A stretch of DNA of 64,000 nt from Mycobacterium paragordonae (GTDB lineage: Bacteria; Actinomycetota; Actinomycetes; Mycobacteriales; Mycobacteriaceae). Below the pieces are notes generated by a model, which was not told where the DNA came from, did no database searches, and saw nothing but the letters and a program-made list of their open reading frames with translations. Positions 19,614 to 28,815 of the stretch are shown piece by piece; positions within the stretch are counted from its first letter, which is position 1, and the number at the start of each line of letters is the position of its first letter. A program made the position numbers and the translations under genes. Where the stretch lies: positions 310,001 to 374,000 of the forward strand of contig NZ_CP025546.1 in NCBI RefSeq assembly GCF_003614435.1, read 5' to 3'.

Positions 19614-20066
19614 ATGGCGGAGTCGGCGCGGGTGGTCAGCGCTACCCGTGACATCGCGGCCGGCGCGCAGCGGATCTTCGAACTGATCGCGGATCCGTCA
19701 CTGCAGCCCAGTTGGGACGGCAACGACAACCTCGCCGCAGCCGAACCCGGGCAGCGCGTCCACCGGGTCGGTGACGCCTTCACGATGACGCTGACGCTCG
19801 GCACCGTCCGGCTCAACCACGTCGTCGAATTCGACGAAGGACGCCGGATCGCCTGGCGCCCTTCCGAACTGGGCAAGACGCCGCCCGGTCATCTGTGGCG
19901 CTGGGAGCTCACGCCGGTGTCCGAGACACGTACCACAGTTACCCACACCTACGACTGGACCGCGCTGACCGACCCCGATCGACTGGCTCGCGCGCAGGCC
20001 ACCACCGCGGAACGGTTGCGGGCGTCGATCGACCGGCTCGCCGCGATCGCCGAAGACACGCCGTAG
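19614..20066 (+). CDS. SRPBCC family protein
   Basis: A 150-residue START/Bet v1-like protein: ESARVVSATRDIAAGAQRIFELIADPSLQPSWDG is the standard first strand, helix and helix-grip opening, and TRTTVTHTYDWTAL is the C-terminal sheet. ATG 19614 gives the normal family start. It lies 20 bases before an SDR gene on the same strand. Such proteins bind hydrophobic ligands; the ligand is unknown. Confidence 0.88.
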   Translation: MAESARVVSATRDIAAGAQRIFELIADPSLQPSWDGNDNLAAAEPGQRVHRVGDAFTMTLTLGTVRLNHVVEFDEGRRIAWRPSELGKTPPGHLWRWELTPVSETRTTVTHTYDWTALTDPDRLARAQATTAERLRASIDRLAAIAEDTP

Positions 20067-20086
20067 CGGCCCGGTACGGTCTCGGT

Positions 20087-20893
20087 ATGGCTCTCCCACC
20101 TGCAGGAAACAACAGCGCGGCCATCGTGACCGGGGCATCGTCCGGCATTGGCGAGGAGATCGCCACCATTCTGGCGAAACGCGGGTACCACATCGTTTTG
20201 GTCGCCCGCAGCGCCGACCGGCTCGAGGCGCTCGCCAGGAAACTCGGGTCAAAGGCGCATCCGCTGCCTGCCGACCTCGCCCAGCGCAGCGACCGCGCGA
20301 CGCTGTTGGACCGGGTCGGCGAACTCGGGCTGACCCCCGACATCCTGATCAACAACGCCGGCCTGTCGACGCTGGGAGTGGTGGCGAAGTCCGATCCGGA
20401 GAAGGAACTCAACCTGGTCGAAGTCGACGTGGCGGCCGTCGTGGATCTGTGCAGCAGATTCTTGCCCGGCATGGTGGACCGTCGTCGGGGCGCGATCCTG
20501 AACGTGGCATCGGTAGCCGCGTTCGGCCCGCTGCCCGGGCAGGCGGCCTACGGGGCGGCTAAGGCATTCGTGCTGTCTTACACCCACAGCCTGCGGGGCG
20601 AGTTGAAGGGGACCGGCGTCTCGGTGACGGCACTGTGTCCGGGCCCGGTGGACACCGGATTCGGTGAGGCGGCCGGATTCTCGAAGGAAGAAGCCGACGC
20701 CGCGCTGCCCCGGGTCATGTGGATACCCGCCGATCAGGTGGCGCAGGCCGGAATCGACGGCCTGGCGGCCGGAAAGGCCGTGGTGGTTCCCGGGCTGGCC
20801 AACCGCATCTCAGCGGGACTGTTCCGGGTCGCGCCTCCGGAGTGGATGCTGCCGCTGCTGACCCGCAATCACCCCGCGATGAAGGGCAACTGA
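20087..20893 (+). CDS. SDR family oxidoreductase
   Basis: A 268-residue classical SDR: AAIVTGASSGIGEEIA cofactor motif, DILINNAGLS, active-site serine in LNVASVAAF, YGAAKAFV (Y-x3-K) and CPGPVDTGFG. It ends PEWMLPLLTRNHPAMKGN, as in YohF/DltE-like SDRs of unknown substrate. ATG 20087 follows the SRPBCC gene by 20 bases. It converges on sigC with ten bases between the stops. Confidence 0.9.
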   Translation: MALPPAGNNSAAIVTGASSGIGEEIATILAKRGYHIVLVARSADRLEALARKLGSKAHPLPADLAQRSDRATLLDRVGELGLTPDILINNAGLSTLGVVAKSDPEKELNLVEVDVAAVVDLCSRFLPGMVDRRRGAILNVASVAAFGPLPGQAAYGAAKAFVLSYTHSLRGELKGTGVSVTALCPGPVDTGFGEAAGFSKEEADAALPRVMWIPADQVAQAGIDGLAAGKAVVVPGLANRISAGLFRVAPPEWMLPLLTRNHPAMKGN

Positions 20894-20903
20894 ACGTCCG
20901 CAG

Positions 20904-21458
20904 CTACCCCGCGCAGTCGCCTTCGGCGGCAGCCCGCAGCAGGTCGTCGCGGGCCCGGGCCACCCGGGACCGGATGGTGCCGACGGGACATCCGCAGACC
21001 TCAGCCGCTTCGGCGTAGGACAGGCCCAGAACCTGGGTGACGATCAACGCTTCCCGTCGCTTGGGGTCCAATCCATCCAGCAGGATGCGGATCTCCACCA
21101 TGTTCTCGATCCGGCTGCCGCGACGGCCCTGCCCGAGCGCCTCGTCCAGATCGGCGACGTGCGCAGTGCGCGGCCGGCGCATCTTGGAGCGGAAATGGTC
21201 GGCGACGACCCGGCGGGCGATCGACAACAGCCAGGTCCGCGCGGTCGAACGCCCGGTGAAGCTGGGCAGCGAACCGATTGCCCGCAGAAAGGTCTCCTGC
21301 GTCAGGTCGTCGGCAGTGCCGGGATCGGCGAGGTAAGCGACCATCCGCCAGACGTCACGCTGGGTGCGGCGGATGAATTCGGACAACGCGGCCCGGTCGC
21401 CCCGCCCCGCGGATCGGGCGAGATCGGTAATTTGGTCATCGTCACTGCCCGGGGCCAC
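20904..21458 (-). CDS. sigC: ECF RNA polymerase sigma factor SigC
   Basis: The 184-residue product matches the M. tuberculosis SigC length and sequence style: region 2 RTQRDVWRMVAYLADPGTADDLTQETFLRAIGSLP, then STARTWLLSIARRVVADH, and region 4 GLSYAEAAEVCGCPVGTIRSRVARARDDLL. GTG 21458 (VAPGSDDDQ) is chosen by length; longer in-frame extension is open only because it lies antisense to the ATPase gene. In M. tuberculosis, SigC controls copper acquisition including the nrp genes (recalled literature). Here it is divergent from a Cu+-ATPase gene and about 4 kb from the nrp-type operon, so physical linkage mirrors regulation. Confidence 0.9.
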   Translation of the reverse strand: MAPGSDDDQITDLARSAGRGDRAALSEFIRRTQRDVWRMVAYLADPGTADDLTQETFLRAIGSLPSFTGRSTARTWLLSIARRVVADHFRSKMRRPRTAHVADLDEALGQGRRGSRIENMVEIRILLDGLDPKRREALIVTQVLGLSYAEAAEVCGCPVGTIRSRVARARDDLLRAAAEGDCAG

Positions 21459-21497
21459 GGGCTTTGAGCCTAGGCCATGCGGACATGACGAACGCAG

Positions 21498-21525
21498 GGA
21501 ACTCTTGAACCGGCCCTGACGACTT
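21498..21525 (+). promoter_or_regulatory. Candidate ECF (SigC-type) promoter of the Cu-ATPase gene
   Basis: GGAACTCTTGAAC begins at 21498 and GACGACT at 21518, 20 bases later. The PPE gene has GGAACTTTTGACC and GACGACT at exactly the same spacing (25606 and 25626). GGAAC -35 elements are typical of ECF sigma factors. SigC is the natural candidate because its gene is divergent from this site. Confidence 0.6.
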
Positions 21526-21560
21526 GTGTAGGGACGAGTTCGCAGGAGGCGAGAATTCAC

Positions 21561-23792
21561 GTGACAGCGGCAACGACGGACGCACCCGCAGAGGTGCAGC
21601 GGGTCCAACTCGACATCACCGGGATGTCCTGCATGGCCTGCGCCCTCAAGGTGAAATCGACCCTCAACAAGCTGCCCGGCGTACGGGCTTCGGTGAACTT
21701 CTCCACCCGGGTGGCGACGCTCGAGCTCAGCGAGGACATCGCCACCGAGGACCTGTGCGAGGCCGTGGAGCGCGCCGGCTACCAGGCCGAGCCGCGAACC
21801 GCCGGCAGTGACGGCGCCGGCGACCCGGACGCCGAACACGCGCGGTATCTGCTGGTCCGGCTGGCGGTGGCCGCCGTGTTCTTCGTGCCGCTGGCGCATC
21901 TGTCGGTGATGTTCGCGGTGGTGCCCAGCTCCCGGTTCACCGGCTGGGGATGGGTGCTCAGCGCGCTGGCGCTGCCGGTCGTCGTCTGGGCCGCCTGGCC
22001 GTTCCACCGGGTCGCGCTGCGCAATGCGATGCACGGCGGCGCCTCGATGGAGACGCTGATCTCGGTCGGGATCACCGCGGCCACGGTGTGGTCGCTGCAC
22101 ACGGCATTCGGCACCCATCAGAGCGTCGAACGCCGGGGTGTCTGGCAGGCGTTGCTCGGCAGTGACGCCATCTACTTCGAGGTCGCCGCCGGCGTCACGG
22201 TCTTCGTGCTGGCGGGCCGGTATTTCGAGGCGCGGGCGAAGTCGCGGGCCGGCGGTGCGCTGCGGGCTCTGGCCGCCCTGAGCGCAAAGGACGTCGCGGT
22301 GCTCCAGGCCGATGGGTCGGAACTGGTGATCCCGGCGGACCAGCTCAAAGAGCAGCAGCGCTTCGTGGTGCGGCCCGGGCAGACGATCGCGGCCGACGGT
22401 CTCGTTGTCGAGGGCTGCGCGGCGGTCGACGTCAGCGCGATGACCGGAGAAGCCAAGCCGGTGAAGGTCCACCCGGGCGCCCAGGTGATCGGTGGCACCG
22501 TGGTGCTGGACAGCCGACTGATCGTGGAGGCCGCCGCCGTCGGCGCCGACACCCAGTTCGCCGGGATGGTCCGTCTGGTCGAGGAAGCACAGGTGCAGAA
22601 GGCCGACGCCCAGCGCCTGGCTGACCGCATCGCGTCGGTGTTCGTTCCGTGCGTCTTCGCGATCGCGGGCCTGACCGCGGCCGGCTGGCTGCTCGCCGGC
22701 GCCGGCCCCGAGCGGGCGTTCACGGCCGCGCTCGCGGTTCTCGTCATCGCCTGTCCGTGCGCCCTCGGGCTGGCGACGCCCACCGCGATGCTGGTGGCCT
22801 GCGGCCGCGGCGCCCAGCTCGGCATCTTCCTGAAGGGGCATCAGTCCCTGGAAGCCACCCGCGCCGTGGACACGGTCGTCTTCGACAAGACCGGCACGCT
22901 CACCACGGGCAAGCTGGCGGTCAGCGCGGTGACGGCCGCTCCGGGCTGGGATGCCGACGAGGTACTGGAACTGGCCGCGGCGGTGGAAGCGGCCTCCGAG
23001 CACGCGGTGGGGCTGACGATCGCGGCGGCCGCGCCGCAGCGGGATTCGGTCGCCGACTTCCGTGCGGTGCCCGGGCGCGGCGTCAGCGGTACCGTGCGAG
23101 GCCGTGCGGTGCGGGTCGGGAAACCTACCTGGATTGGTGCGCCAGCCGACGGGACGGTGCTGACCGACGCGCGGCGTGACGCCGAATCACGCGGTGAGAC
23201 CGCGGTATTCGTCGAGGTTGACGGTGCGGCATGTGCGCTCATCGCGGTCGCCGACGCGGTGAAGGAGTCGGCGGTGCCCGCGGTGGCGGCGCTGCACGAT
23301 CGCGGTCTGCGAACCGTGCTGTTGACCGGTGACAACCCGGCATCGGCGGCGGCGGTGGCGGCCCGGGTCCGCATCGACGAGGTGATCGCGGACGTGCTGC
23401 CCGAAGGCAAGGTCGACGTGATCGAGCAGCTGCGTGAGCGCGGGCATGTGGTCGCGATGGTCGGTGACGGCATCAACGACGGTCCGGCCCTGGCGCGTGC
23501 CGATCTCGGCATGGCCATCGGGCGCGGCACCGACGTCGCGATCGGCGCCGCCGACGTGATCCTGGTCCGGGACAACCTCGAGGTCGTACCCCTGGCGCTG
23601 GGACTGGCCGCGGCGACCATGCGCACCATCAAGGTCAACATGATCTGGGCCTTCGGCTACAACATCGCGGCAATCCCGATCGCCGCCGCCGGCCTGCTCA
23701 ATCCACTGGTGGCCGGAGCGGCGATGGCCTTCTCCTCGTTCTTCGTGGTGTCGAACAGCCTGCGCCTGCGCAATTTTGGGGCCGGCCGCTAA
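21561..23792 (+). CDS. ctpA: P1B-type Cu+-transporting ATPase (CtpA-like)
   Basis: A 743-residue copper ATPase: an N-terminal heavy-metal domain with C24-x2-C27 (GMSCMAC), the membrane CPC motif (C398-P-C400), the phosphorylated D442 in [26 protein letters not shown], and the M7-M8 signature [16 protein letters not shown] with C-terminal [15 protein letters not shown] typical of Cu+ transport. AGGAGG lies 12 bases before the GTG. It is paralogous to the ATPase at 39.9-42.1 kb. Gene order (followed by a convergent anti-sigma gene) is like ctpA-Rv0093c of M. tuberculosis. Confidence 0.9.
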   Translation: MTAATTDAPAEVQRVQLDITGMSCMACALKVKSTLNKLPGVRASVNFSTRVATLELSEDIATEDLCEAVERAGYQAEPRTAGSDGAGDPDAEHARYLLVRLAVAAVFFVPLAHLSVMFAVVPSSRFTGWGWVLSALALPVVVWAAWPFHRVALRNAMHGGASMETLISVGITAATVWSLHTAFGTHQSVERRGVWQALLGSDAIYFEVAAGVTVFVLAGRYFEARAKSRAGGALRALAALSAKDVAVLQADGSELVIPADQLKEQQRFVVRPGQTIAADGLVVEGCAAVDVSAMTGEAKPVKVHPGAQVIGGTVVLDSRLIVEAAAVGADTQFAGMVRLVEEAQVQKADAQRLADRIASVFVPCVFAIAGLTAAGWLLAGAGPERAFTAALAVLVIACPCALGLATPTAMLVACGRGAQLGIFLKGHQSLEATRAVDTVVFDKTGTLTTGKLAVSAVTAAPGWDADEVLELAAAVEAASEHAVGLTIAAAAPQRDSVADFRAVPGRGVSGTVRGRAVRVGKPTWIGAPADGTVLTDARRDAESRGETAVFVEVDGAACALIAVADAVKESAVPAVAALHDRGLRTVLLTGDNPASAAAVAARVRIDEVIADVLPEGKVDVIEQLRERGHVVAMVGDGINDGPALARADLGMAIGRGTDVAIGAADVILVRDNLEVVPLALGLAAATMRTIKVNMIWAFGYNIAAIPIAAAGLLNPLVAGAAMAFSSFFVVSNSLRLRNFGAGR

Positions 23793-23799
23793 GCCGTCC

Positions 23800-24501
23800 T
23801 CAGGCCGCCGAGCCGTCCGTGGGCCACAGATGTCCCCGACGGCGGCCCCGAGAAGCGTTGTCCGGCAACACGATATCGGGTTCGGCAGCCTGCGGCGCCG
23901 GCCCGGGCGCCGGGGTGGTCCGCCACACGATGGTCGCCAGGATTGCGCCGAGCACCACCGGCAGGTGTGTCAGCAGCCGTCCGAGGGTGACGGCGCCCGA
24001 GGCCGCATCCACGGTGACGTATACGGCCAATACCGCGACAAACACCGCCAGCACACCGGCGAGTCCGGCGGCCGCGGCGGGCCACAGCGCAGCGATCATC
24101 ATGATCACACCGAGCGCGAGCGACCAGGACGTGGACTCGTGCAGCAGATGGTTCGTGCTGTCCATCCCGTGGTGCAGACCCACATCCAGGCCCGCGCCCT
24201 GCACGACCGCCAGGGCGATCTGGGCAACGCCGACGCCGAGCAGCGCCCAGCGTTGCCAGCTCAGGGCGAATCGTCGTCGCGACGGCGCTGGCTGCTGAGT
24301 TCCGATCGGGCCCACCGGCGCGATCACCGGGCGGGACTCGACCAGGCGGCGCAGTTCGCGCGCCTGAACACCCACCAGGTCAAACCATTCGCGACAGGCA
24401 GCGCACTCGTCCAGGTGTTCATCGACCCGGGCCGACGGCACGGGCTCACGCTCGCCGTCGAGTCGGGCCGACAGCGCTTCGCGCGCCACCTCGCAATCCA
24501 T
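23800..24501 (-). CDS. Membrane zinc-finger anti-sigma factor (Rv0093c-like)
   Basis: A 233-residue protein with an N-terminal ZAS-type motif (MDCEVAREALSARLDGE, then H29-x3-C33-x2-C36) followed by about four hydrophobic helices from residue 85 (WALLGVGVAQIALAVV, LALGVIMMIAALW, VFVAVLAVYVTVDA, LLTHLPVVLGAILATIVW). HxxxCxxC plus membrane spans is the layout of ECF anti-sigma factors. It converges on the Cu-ATPase gene (seven bases) with sigC on the ATPase's other side, so it is a candidate SigC anti-sigma factor. Pairing is inferred from position only. Confidence 0.8.
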   Translation of the reverse strand: MDCEVAREALSARLDGEREPVPSARVDEHLDECAACREWFDLVGVQARELRRLVESRPVIAPVGPIGTQQPAPSRRRFALSWQRWALLGVGVAQIALAVVQGAGLDVGLHHGMDSTNHLLHESTSWSLALGVIMMIAALWPAAAAGLAGVLAVFVAVLAVYVTVDAASGAVTLGRLLTHLPVVLGAILATIVWRTTPAPGPAPQAAEPDIVLPDNASRGRRRGHLWPTDGSAA

Positions 24502-24556
24502 GCCTTAATAGTCGCGCATCACGGGCGATTTGTTCCCGGTCCGTTTGCGGTGGGGT

Positions 24557-24772
24557 CTGATGGTGGCGACCCGCTTCACCCGGCTGCGCCGCGCTCGCGA
24601 TCGCCACCGCCTGATGGTGGCGACCCGCTTCACCCGGCTGCGCCGCGCTCGCGATCGCCACGGTCTGATGGTGGCGACCCGCTTCACCCGGCTGCGCCGC
24701 GCTCGCGATCGCCACGGTCTGATGGTGGCGACCCGCTTCACCCGGCTGCGCCGCGCTCGCGATCGCCACTCC
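24557..24772. repeat. Tandem 54-bp repeat, four units (VNTR-like)
   Basis: Units start at 24557, 24611, 24665 and 24719. The first 51 bases of all four are identical; only the last three vary (CGC, GGT, GGT, TCC). Each unit contains an inverted repeat GTGGCGA ... TCGCCAC. It fills almost the whole gap between two minus-strand genes. The 54-base period keeps all frames open, so apparent ORFs over it are artefacts. It resembles mycobacterial MIRU/VNTR loci. Confidence 0.9.
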
Positions 24773-24773
24773 G

Positions 24774-25583
24774 CTATCCGAACTCGACGAGCGTGTTGGG
24801 GGCCCGCAGCCGGTCGAAGACGGAGACCCGGTAGGTCAGGGCCAGCACCTTCGGTAGGAACCGGCCGCGCGCCGGCGGTGCGGGGAGCTCGCGAACCGCG
24901 CGGACGCCGGGAACGGCACACAGGTCGGCGTACTGCTGGGCGGTGAACCAGAACGGCATCGGCGGCGCCGTGTAGAACTCGCTGAGTTTGAAGCCGCGCC
25001 GCCGCGAATACACGCTCAACAACCACGGGATGCTGTCAAAGACCAACTGCCCCCCGGGAAATCGCCTCGCGCAGGATTCGATCAGATCGAATACGGTTGC
25101 CCGCTCGAAGTATTGGAACAGGCCTTCGGCGGTGATCAGCACGCCGTTGCTGTCGTCCACCCGGTCCATCCAGGAGTAATCGAGGGCGGACTGCGCGCAG
25201 TACTGCAGCCGGTCGGATGCCGGCAGCAGCTGTTGGCGTATCTGGACGATCGGTTCCAGATCCACCGAGAGCCAGGTGAGTTCACCGTTGTCGAGGCGCC
25301 AGAAGCTGGTTTGCAGGCCCTCGGCCAGCGCGACGACCGTCGCCCGCGGATGGATGGCGAGGAATGCCCGCGCCGCGTTGTCGAAGGCCAGTGCCCGCAG
25401 GGCCGTGGCCTGATGAGTCCGGCCGAAGTGGTGGTAGTCGTAGTCGATGCGGTCGCGCAAGGCGATCGCCATCGGATCATCGATGACGCCGTCCGGGCGG
25501 GCGGCCTCGGTCGCCCGTTGATGCAGCGTGAGCAGTGCGGTCTCGGATATCCCGCCGAGGTGACGGGCGTCGAACGCTGGCAT
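24774..25583 (-). CDS. LCM-type SAM-dependent methyltransferase
   Basis: A 269-residue protein of the leucine-carboxyl-methyltransferase-like class: [26 protein letters not shown], then [16 protein letters not shown] (variant of the family's LGxGLDTRFWR), [18 protein letters not shown] and [13 protein letters not shown]. It starts at ATG 25583, divergent from the PPE gene and its ECF-type promoter. Mycobacteria have many such proteins, some acting on small metabolites or polyketides; it may or may not belong to the isonitrile pathway. Confidence 0.85.
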   Translation of the reverse strand: MPAFDARHLGGISETALLTLHQRATEAARPDGVIDDPMAIALRDRIDYDYHHFGRTHQATALRALAFDNAARAFLAIHPRATVVALAEGLQTSFWRLDNGELTWLSVDLEPIVQIRQQLLPASDRLQYCAQSALDYSWMDRVDDSNGVLITAEGLFQYFERATVFDLIESCARRFPGGQLVFDSIPWLLSVYSRRRGFKLSEFYTAPPMPFWFTAQQYADLCAVPGVRAVRELPAPPARGRFLPKVLALTYRVSVFDRLRAPNTLVEFG

Positions 25584-25605
25584 GGCTCAGACAGTACTGA
25601 CCGCC

Positions 25606-25632
25606 GGAACTTTTGACCTACCGGCGACGACT
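25606..25632 (+). promoter_or_regulatory. Candidate ECF (SigC-type) promoter of the isonitrile operon
   Basis: GGAACTTTTGACC starts at 25606 and GACGACT at 25626, matching the Cu-ATPase upstream motif in sequence and 20-base spacing. A start site near 25640 would leave a leader of about 80 bases before the PPE ATG. Confidence 0.6.
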
Positions 25633-25719
25633 AACTCACGACGGGGCAAAGCAAGGCCGGTTTCCGCCTCGCGCAATCGATCTAAGCGAGGAGGTGGCAG
25701 CCTGACCGGCCCGATATGG

Positions 25720-27132
25720 ATGGCCCTGCCTCCGGAGGAGCATTCGGCACTGTTGAACGCCGGGCCGGGTCCGGGATCCCTGCTGCTGGCCGCGCAACAG
25801 TGGCAAGAACTCAGCGGTCACTACGGCGCCGCGGCAGCCGAGCTGACTCAGGTGCTCGCCGACGTGCAGGCCGGTGGCTGGCAGGGCCCCAGCGCCGGCA
25901 AGTACGTCGCCGCGCACGTCCCCTATCTCGCATGGCTCGAACAGGCGGCCGCCGACAGCGCAAATACCGCCGCGCAGCACGAAACGGCCGCCATCGCATA
26001 CAGCAGTGCCGTCGCCGCCATGCCGACCCTTCTTGAACTGGCGGCCAATCACACGATTCACGGCGTACTAGTCGCCACCAACTTCTTCGGTGTGAACACC
26101 ATCCCCATCGCCCTCAACGAGGCCGACTACGTCCGGATGTGGATCCAAGCCGCTGAGACCATGACCGTCTATCAGGCGGTCACCACGGGGGCCCTCGCAG
26201 CAACGCCGACGACCGAACCGGCACCTCCGATCCGGGCGGCCACTGCGGAAGCTCAAGGCGCCGCCACGACGGCCCCGTCGGATTCGATCGCGCAACTCAT
26301 CGCGGATCTGGAAAATCTCATCGCCAACCCGTACCAGTATTTCCTGGACTTCTTCCAGCAATTCGGGTTCAGCCCCACCACCACCGTTGTCCTGGCCGTG
26401 ATCGCACTGCTCTTGTACGACCTGCTCTGGTACCCGTACTACGCCTCGTATTCCCTTCTGCTGCTGCCGTTTTTCACGCCAGCCCTGAGCGCGCTGAGCG
26501 CACTGGGGCTGCTGCTCCCGTACTTGAACAGCCTGCCGCCGGCCGGCTTGTTGCCGGTGACCGCCGAACCGGGCGCTGCCACCCGCGCCGAGCCGATCAC
26601 GAATATCGTTGCGGCGCCTGCAGTATCGGTTGCAGCCGGGCCAAGCTCCCCGACGGCCAATCCCGCGTCCGGCTCCACCGCGCCGGCGCCGGCGACCAGC
26701 CCGGCGCCGACGTCCGCCATCAGCTATGCCGTGCCCGGCTTGCCGCCACCCGGGATCGGCACCGGTCCCCGAGCGGGGGCGAAGGCACCGGGCAGCATGC
26801 CGGACACCGTCGACGCCGCGGCCCCCGCGCAGCTGGCAGCAGCGAGAGTCCAGGGCCGGCGCCGGCGCCGGGCCGCCGTCGAAGTTCGCGGTCACCGTGA
26901 CGAATTGCTTGATGCCACAACGGGAATCGGCGCTGCGCCCACGACCGGCGTTGAGCCTGAGCCGCCGACCGCGAGCACCCGCGGAGCGGGCGGGCTCGGC
27001 TTCACCGGCACCACGCCCGCCCGCGCCGAAGCGCCGGCCGGGCTCGCCCACCTGACTGACGACGGGTCCAGCAGCACCCTGCCACTGCTGCCTGCCACGT
27101 GGCCCGTCGACGCGACGCCGGGACGCCGATGA
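25720..27132 (+). CDS. ppe1: PPE family protein (PPE1-like)
   Basis: The 470-residue product begins [22 protein letters not shown] with Pro-Pro-Glu, has the W-x-G turn in GGWQGPSA and the long helical PPE domain to about residue 170, then a hydrophobic segment ([32 protein letters not shown]) and a Pro/Ala-rich tail. It heads the isonitrile operon as PPE1 (Rv0096) does. PPE proteins are ESX-secreted or outer-membrane; in this setting it may help move the metallophore or its metal complex (inference). A strong GAGGAGG at 25688-25694 is 25 bases from the ATG but seven from an in-frame CTG (25702), so a CTG start is possible. Confidence 0.88.
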   Translation: MALPPEEHSALLNAGPGPGSLLLAAQQWQELSGHYGAAAAELTQVLADVQAGGWQGPSAGKYVAAHVPYLAWLEQAAADSANTAAQHETAAIAYSSAVAAMPTLLELAANHTIHGVLVATNFFGVNTIPIALNEADYVRMWIQAAETMTVYQAVTTGALAATPTTEPAPPIRAATAEAQGAATTAPSDSIAQLIADLENLIANPYQYFLDFFQQFGFSPTTTVVLAVIALLLYDLLWYPYYASYSLLLLPFFTPALSALSALGLLLPYLNSLPPAGLLPVTAEPGAATRAEPITNIVAAPAVSVAAGPSSPTANPASGSTAPAPATSPAPTSAISYAVPGLPPPGIGTGPRAGAKAPGSMPDTVDAAAPAQLAAARVQGRRRRRAAVEVRGHRDELLDATTGIGAAPTTGVEPEPPTASTRGAGGLGFTGTTPARAEAPAGLAHLTDDGSSSTLPLLPATWPVDATPGRR

Positions 27133-27345
27133 TGCGTACTCCCAGGAATCCCATGGAGAGGCCTTCAAGGATTACGCAAGAAACGGGCAAGCGGCTGCTG
27201 ACAACCTCAATTCATCTCAAGCCGCGCCGCCAGGCGATACGGCGACATCATCAGAAGAAATCACCCAAGGGGGTTGGACCATCACGGCACCTTACCTAAA
27301 TGCGCAACCCTGACTCATCTATCTACCAGACAGGAAAGACAGTTA

Positions 27346-28215
27346 ATGACACTTAATGTGAAGGGCGAGGGCCTCGGTGCTCAGGTCACCGGACTCGATC
27401 CCGCCAATCTGGACGATCTCTCCACTGAAGAGATCCGCGAGATTGTGTACACCAACAAACTCGTCGTCCTCAAAGATGTGCATCCGACTCCGGAGCAATT
27501 CATCAAACTCGGACGGATCGTCGGACAAATCGTTCCCTACTACGAGCCGCTTTACCATCACCAGGAGCACCCGGAAATCTTTGTCTCGTCCACCGAGGAA
27601 GGGCAGGGCGTTCCGAAAACCGGCGCCTTCTGGCATATCGATTACATGTTCATGCCGGAGCCTTTCGCGTTCTCCATGGTGCTGCCGTTGACCGTGCCAG
27701 GACCCGACCGCGGAACCTATTTCATCGACCTCACCCGGGTCTGGGAATCGCTGCCGGCCGCGAAGCAGGACCCGGTGCGGGGCACGTTCGGCACCCACGA
27801 TCCGCGGCGCCACATCAAGATCCGGCCGCGTGACGTCTACCGGCCGATCGGCGAAGTGTGGGACGAGATCAATCGGACCACGCCGCCGATCAAGTGGCCG
27901 ACGGTGATCCGGCACCCGCACACCGGGCAGGAGATTCTCTATATCTGCGCGACCGGCACCACGAAGATCGAAGACAAAGACGGCAATGTGCTCGACCCCG
28001 CCATTCTGCAAGAACTGATGGAAGCGACGGGGCAACTGGACACCGAGTACAAATCGCCATTCATTCACACCCAGCACTATGAAGTCGGCGACATCATTCT
28101 CTGGGACAACCGTACTCTGATGCACCGCGCAAAACACGGCACCGCCGCCGGACATTTAACCACCCACCGTCTGACCATGTTGGACGGCTTGACGACACCA
28201 GGATATCCAGTATGA
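27346..28215 (+). CDS. Fe(II)/2-oxoglutarate oxygenase, isonitrile synthase (ScoE/Rv0097-like)
   Basis: A 289-residue TauD-fold enzyme, the length recalled for Rv0097. Iron ligands H97-x-D99 (FWHIDYMF) and H260 (LMHRAKHG), and R275 for 2-oxoglutarate, are visible. In the Streptomyces ScoE system this family converts an N-carboxymethyl beta-amino acid to an isonitrile with loss of CO2. ATG 27346 is chosen for AGGAAAG eight bases upstream. Its stop overlaps the FcoT ATG by four bases. A 213-base gap separates it from the PPE gene with no recognisable feature. Confidence 0.9.
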   Translation: MTLNVKGEGLGAQVTGLDPANLDDLSTEEIREIVYTNKLVVLKDVHPTPEQFIKLGRIVGQIVPYYEPLYHHQEHPEIFVSSTEEGQGVPKTGAFWHIDYMFMPEPFAFSMVLPLTVPGPDRGTYFIDLTRVWESLPAAKQDPVRGTFGTHDPRRHIKIRPRDVYRPIGEVWDEINRTTPPIKWPTVIRHPHTGQEILYICATGTTKIEDKDGNVLDPAILQELMEATGQLDTEYKSPFIHTQHYEVGDIILWDNRTLMHRAKHGTAAGHLTTHRLTMLDGLTTPGYPV

Positions 28216-28775
28216 GTACCATCACCTTGTCCCCGTTCGCGCCGACCCGCGCGGAATTCACCGACATCAGCGACACCGCCCCGATCGAGGAGCACCTGCT
28301 GGTCAAGGTTCTCGAACCCTACGCCTATAAAGATTGCCGCTATCTCGTCGACGCCAGCTACAAAGCCACCGCTGATTCTGTCCTTGCCTACGGCAATTTC
28401 AGTATCAGCGAGCCGGCCTACATTCGCAGCACCGGCCATTTCAATGCGGCCGAATTGATTCTGTGCTTCAACCAGCTTGCGTACAGCGCCTTCGCGCCGG
28501 CGATCCTCAACGAGGAGATCCCGGTGTTGCGGGGCTGGTCGATTTCCGACTACTTCGATCACCAGCTCCCCAGCATGCTGATCAAGAACACGGCCTCCCG
28601 GTTCAAGCGGATGATCCACGCCCAGAAGTTCTCCGCGCGCCTGCTGTGCCGGGACTTCGAGGTGGTCGACCGACGCTTGCGGTACCTCTCGATCCAGTGC
28701 GCCATGGAGTTCTGGGACGAGTATGGCGGGGCCGCGTCCGGCGAGGTCGAGCTGGCCGCCCTCAACATCCCGTAA
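28212..28775 (+). CDS. fcoT: FcoT-like fatty acyl thioesterase (ScoD role)
   Basis: A 187-residue hotdog protein nearly the length of M. tuberculosis FcoT (Rv0098), with the conserved stretch AYIRSTGHFNAAELILCFNQLAYS and C-terminal EFWDEYGGAASGEVELAALNIP. FcoT was first described as a long-chain acyl-CoA thioesterase. In the isonitrile pathway the ScoD homologue is proposed to add glycine to an enoyl thioester and/or release the product. It overlaps the oxygenase gene (ATGA) and is followed by fadD10 after 40 bases. Confidence 0.92.
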   Translation: MSTITLSPFAPTRAEFTDISDTAPIEEHLLVKVLEPYAYKDCRYLVDASYKATADSVLAYGNFSISEPAYIRSTGHFNAAELILCFNQLAYSAFAPAILNEEIPVLRGWSISDYFDHQLPSMLIKNTASRFKRMIHAQKFSARLLCRDFEVVDRRLRYLSIQCAMEFWDEYGGAASGEVELAALNIP

Positions 28776-28815
28776 CGCATCGTCCGGTATAGCACCAAGG
28801 AAGCACCTGAAGGTC

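Noticed and set aside
20904..23003. Minus-strand frame extending sigC upstream to 699 codons
   Set aside because: The extension is antisense to the Cu-ATPase gene; SigC-type proteins are about 185 residues and GTG 21458 fits.
24557..24772. CRISPR array
   Set aside because: Units are contiguous with no unique spacers and no cas genes nearby.
24446..24946. Open frames on both strands across the 54-bp repeats (repeated RFTRLRRARDRH or IASAAQPGEAGRH)
   Set aside because: The 54-base period is a multiple of three and keeps every frame open; no start signal or family supports coding.
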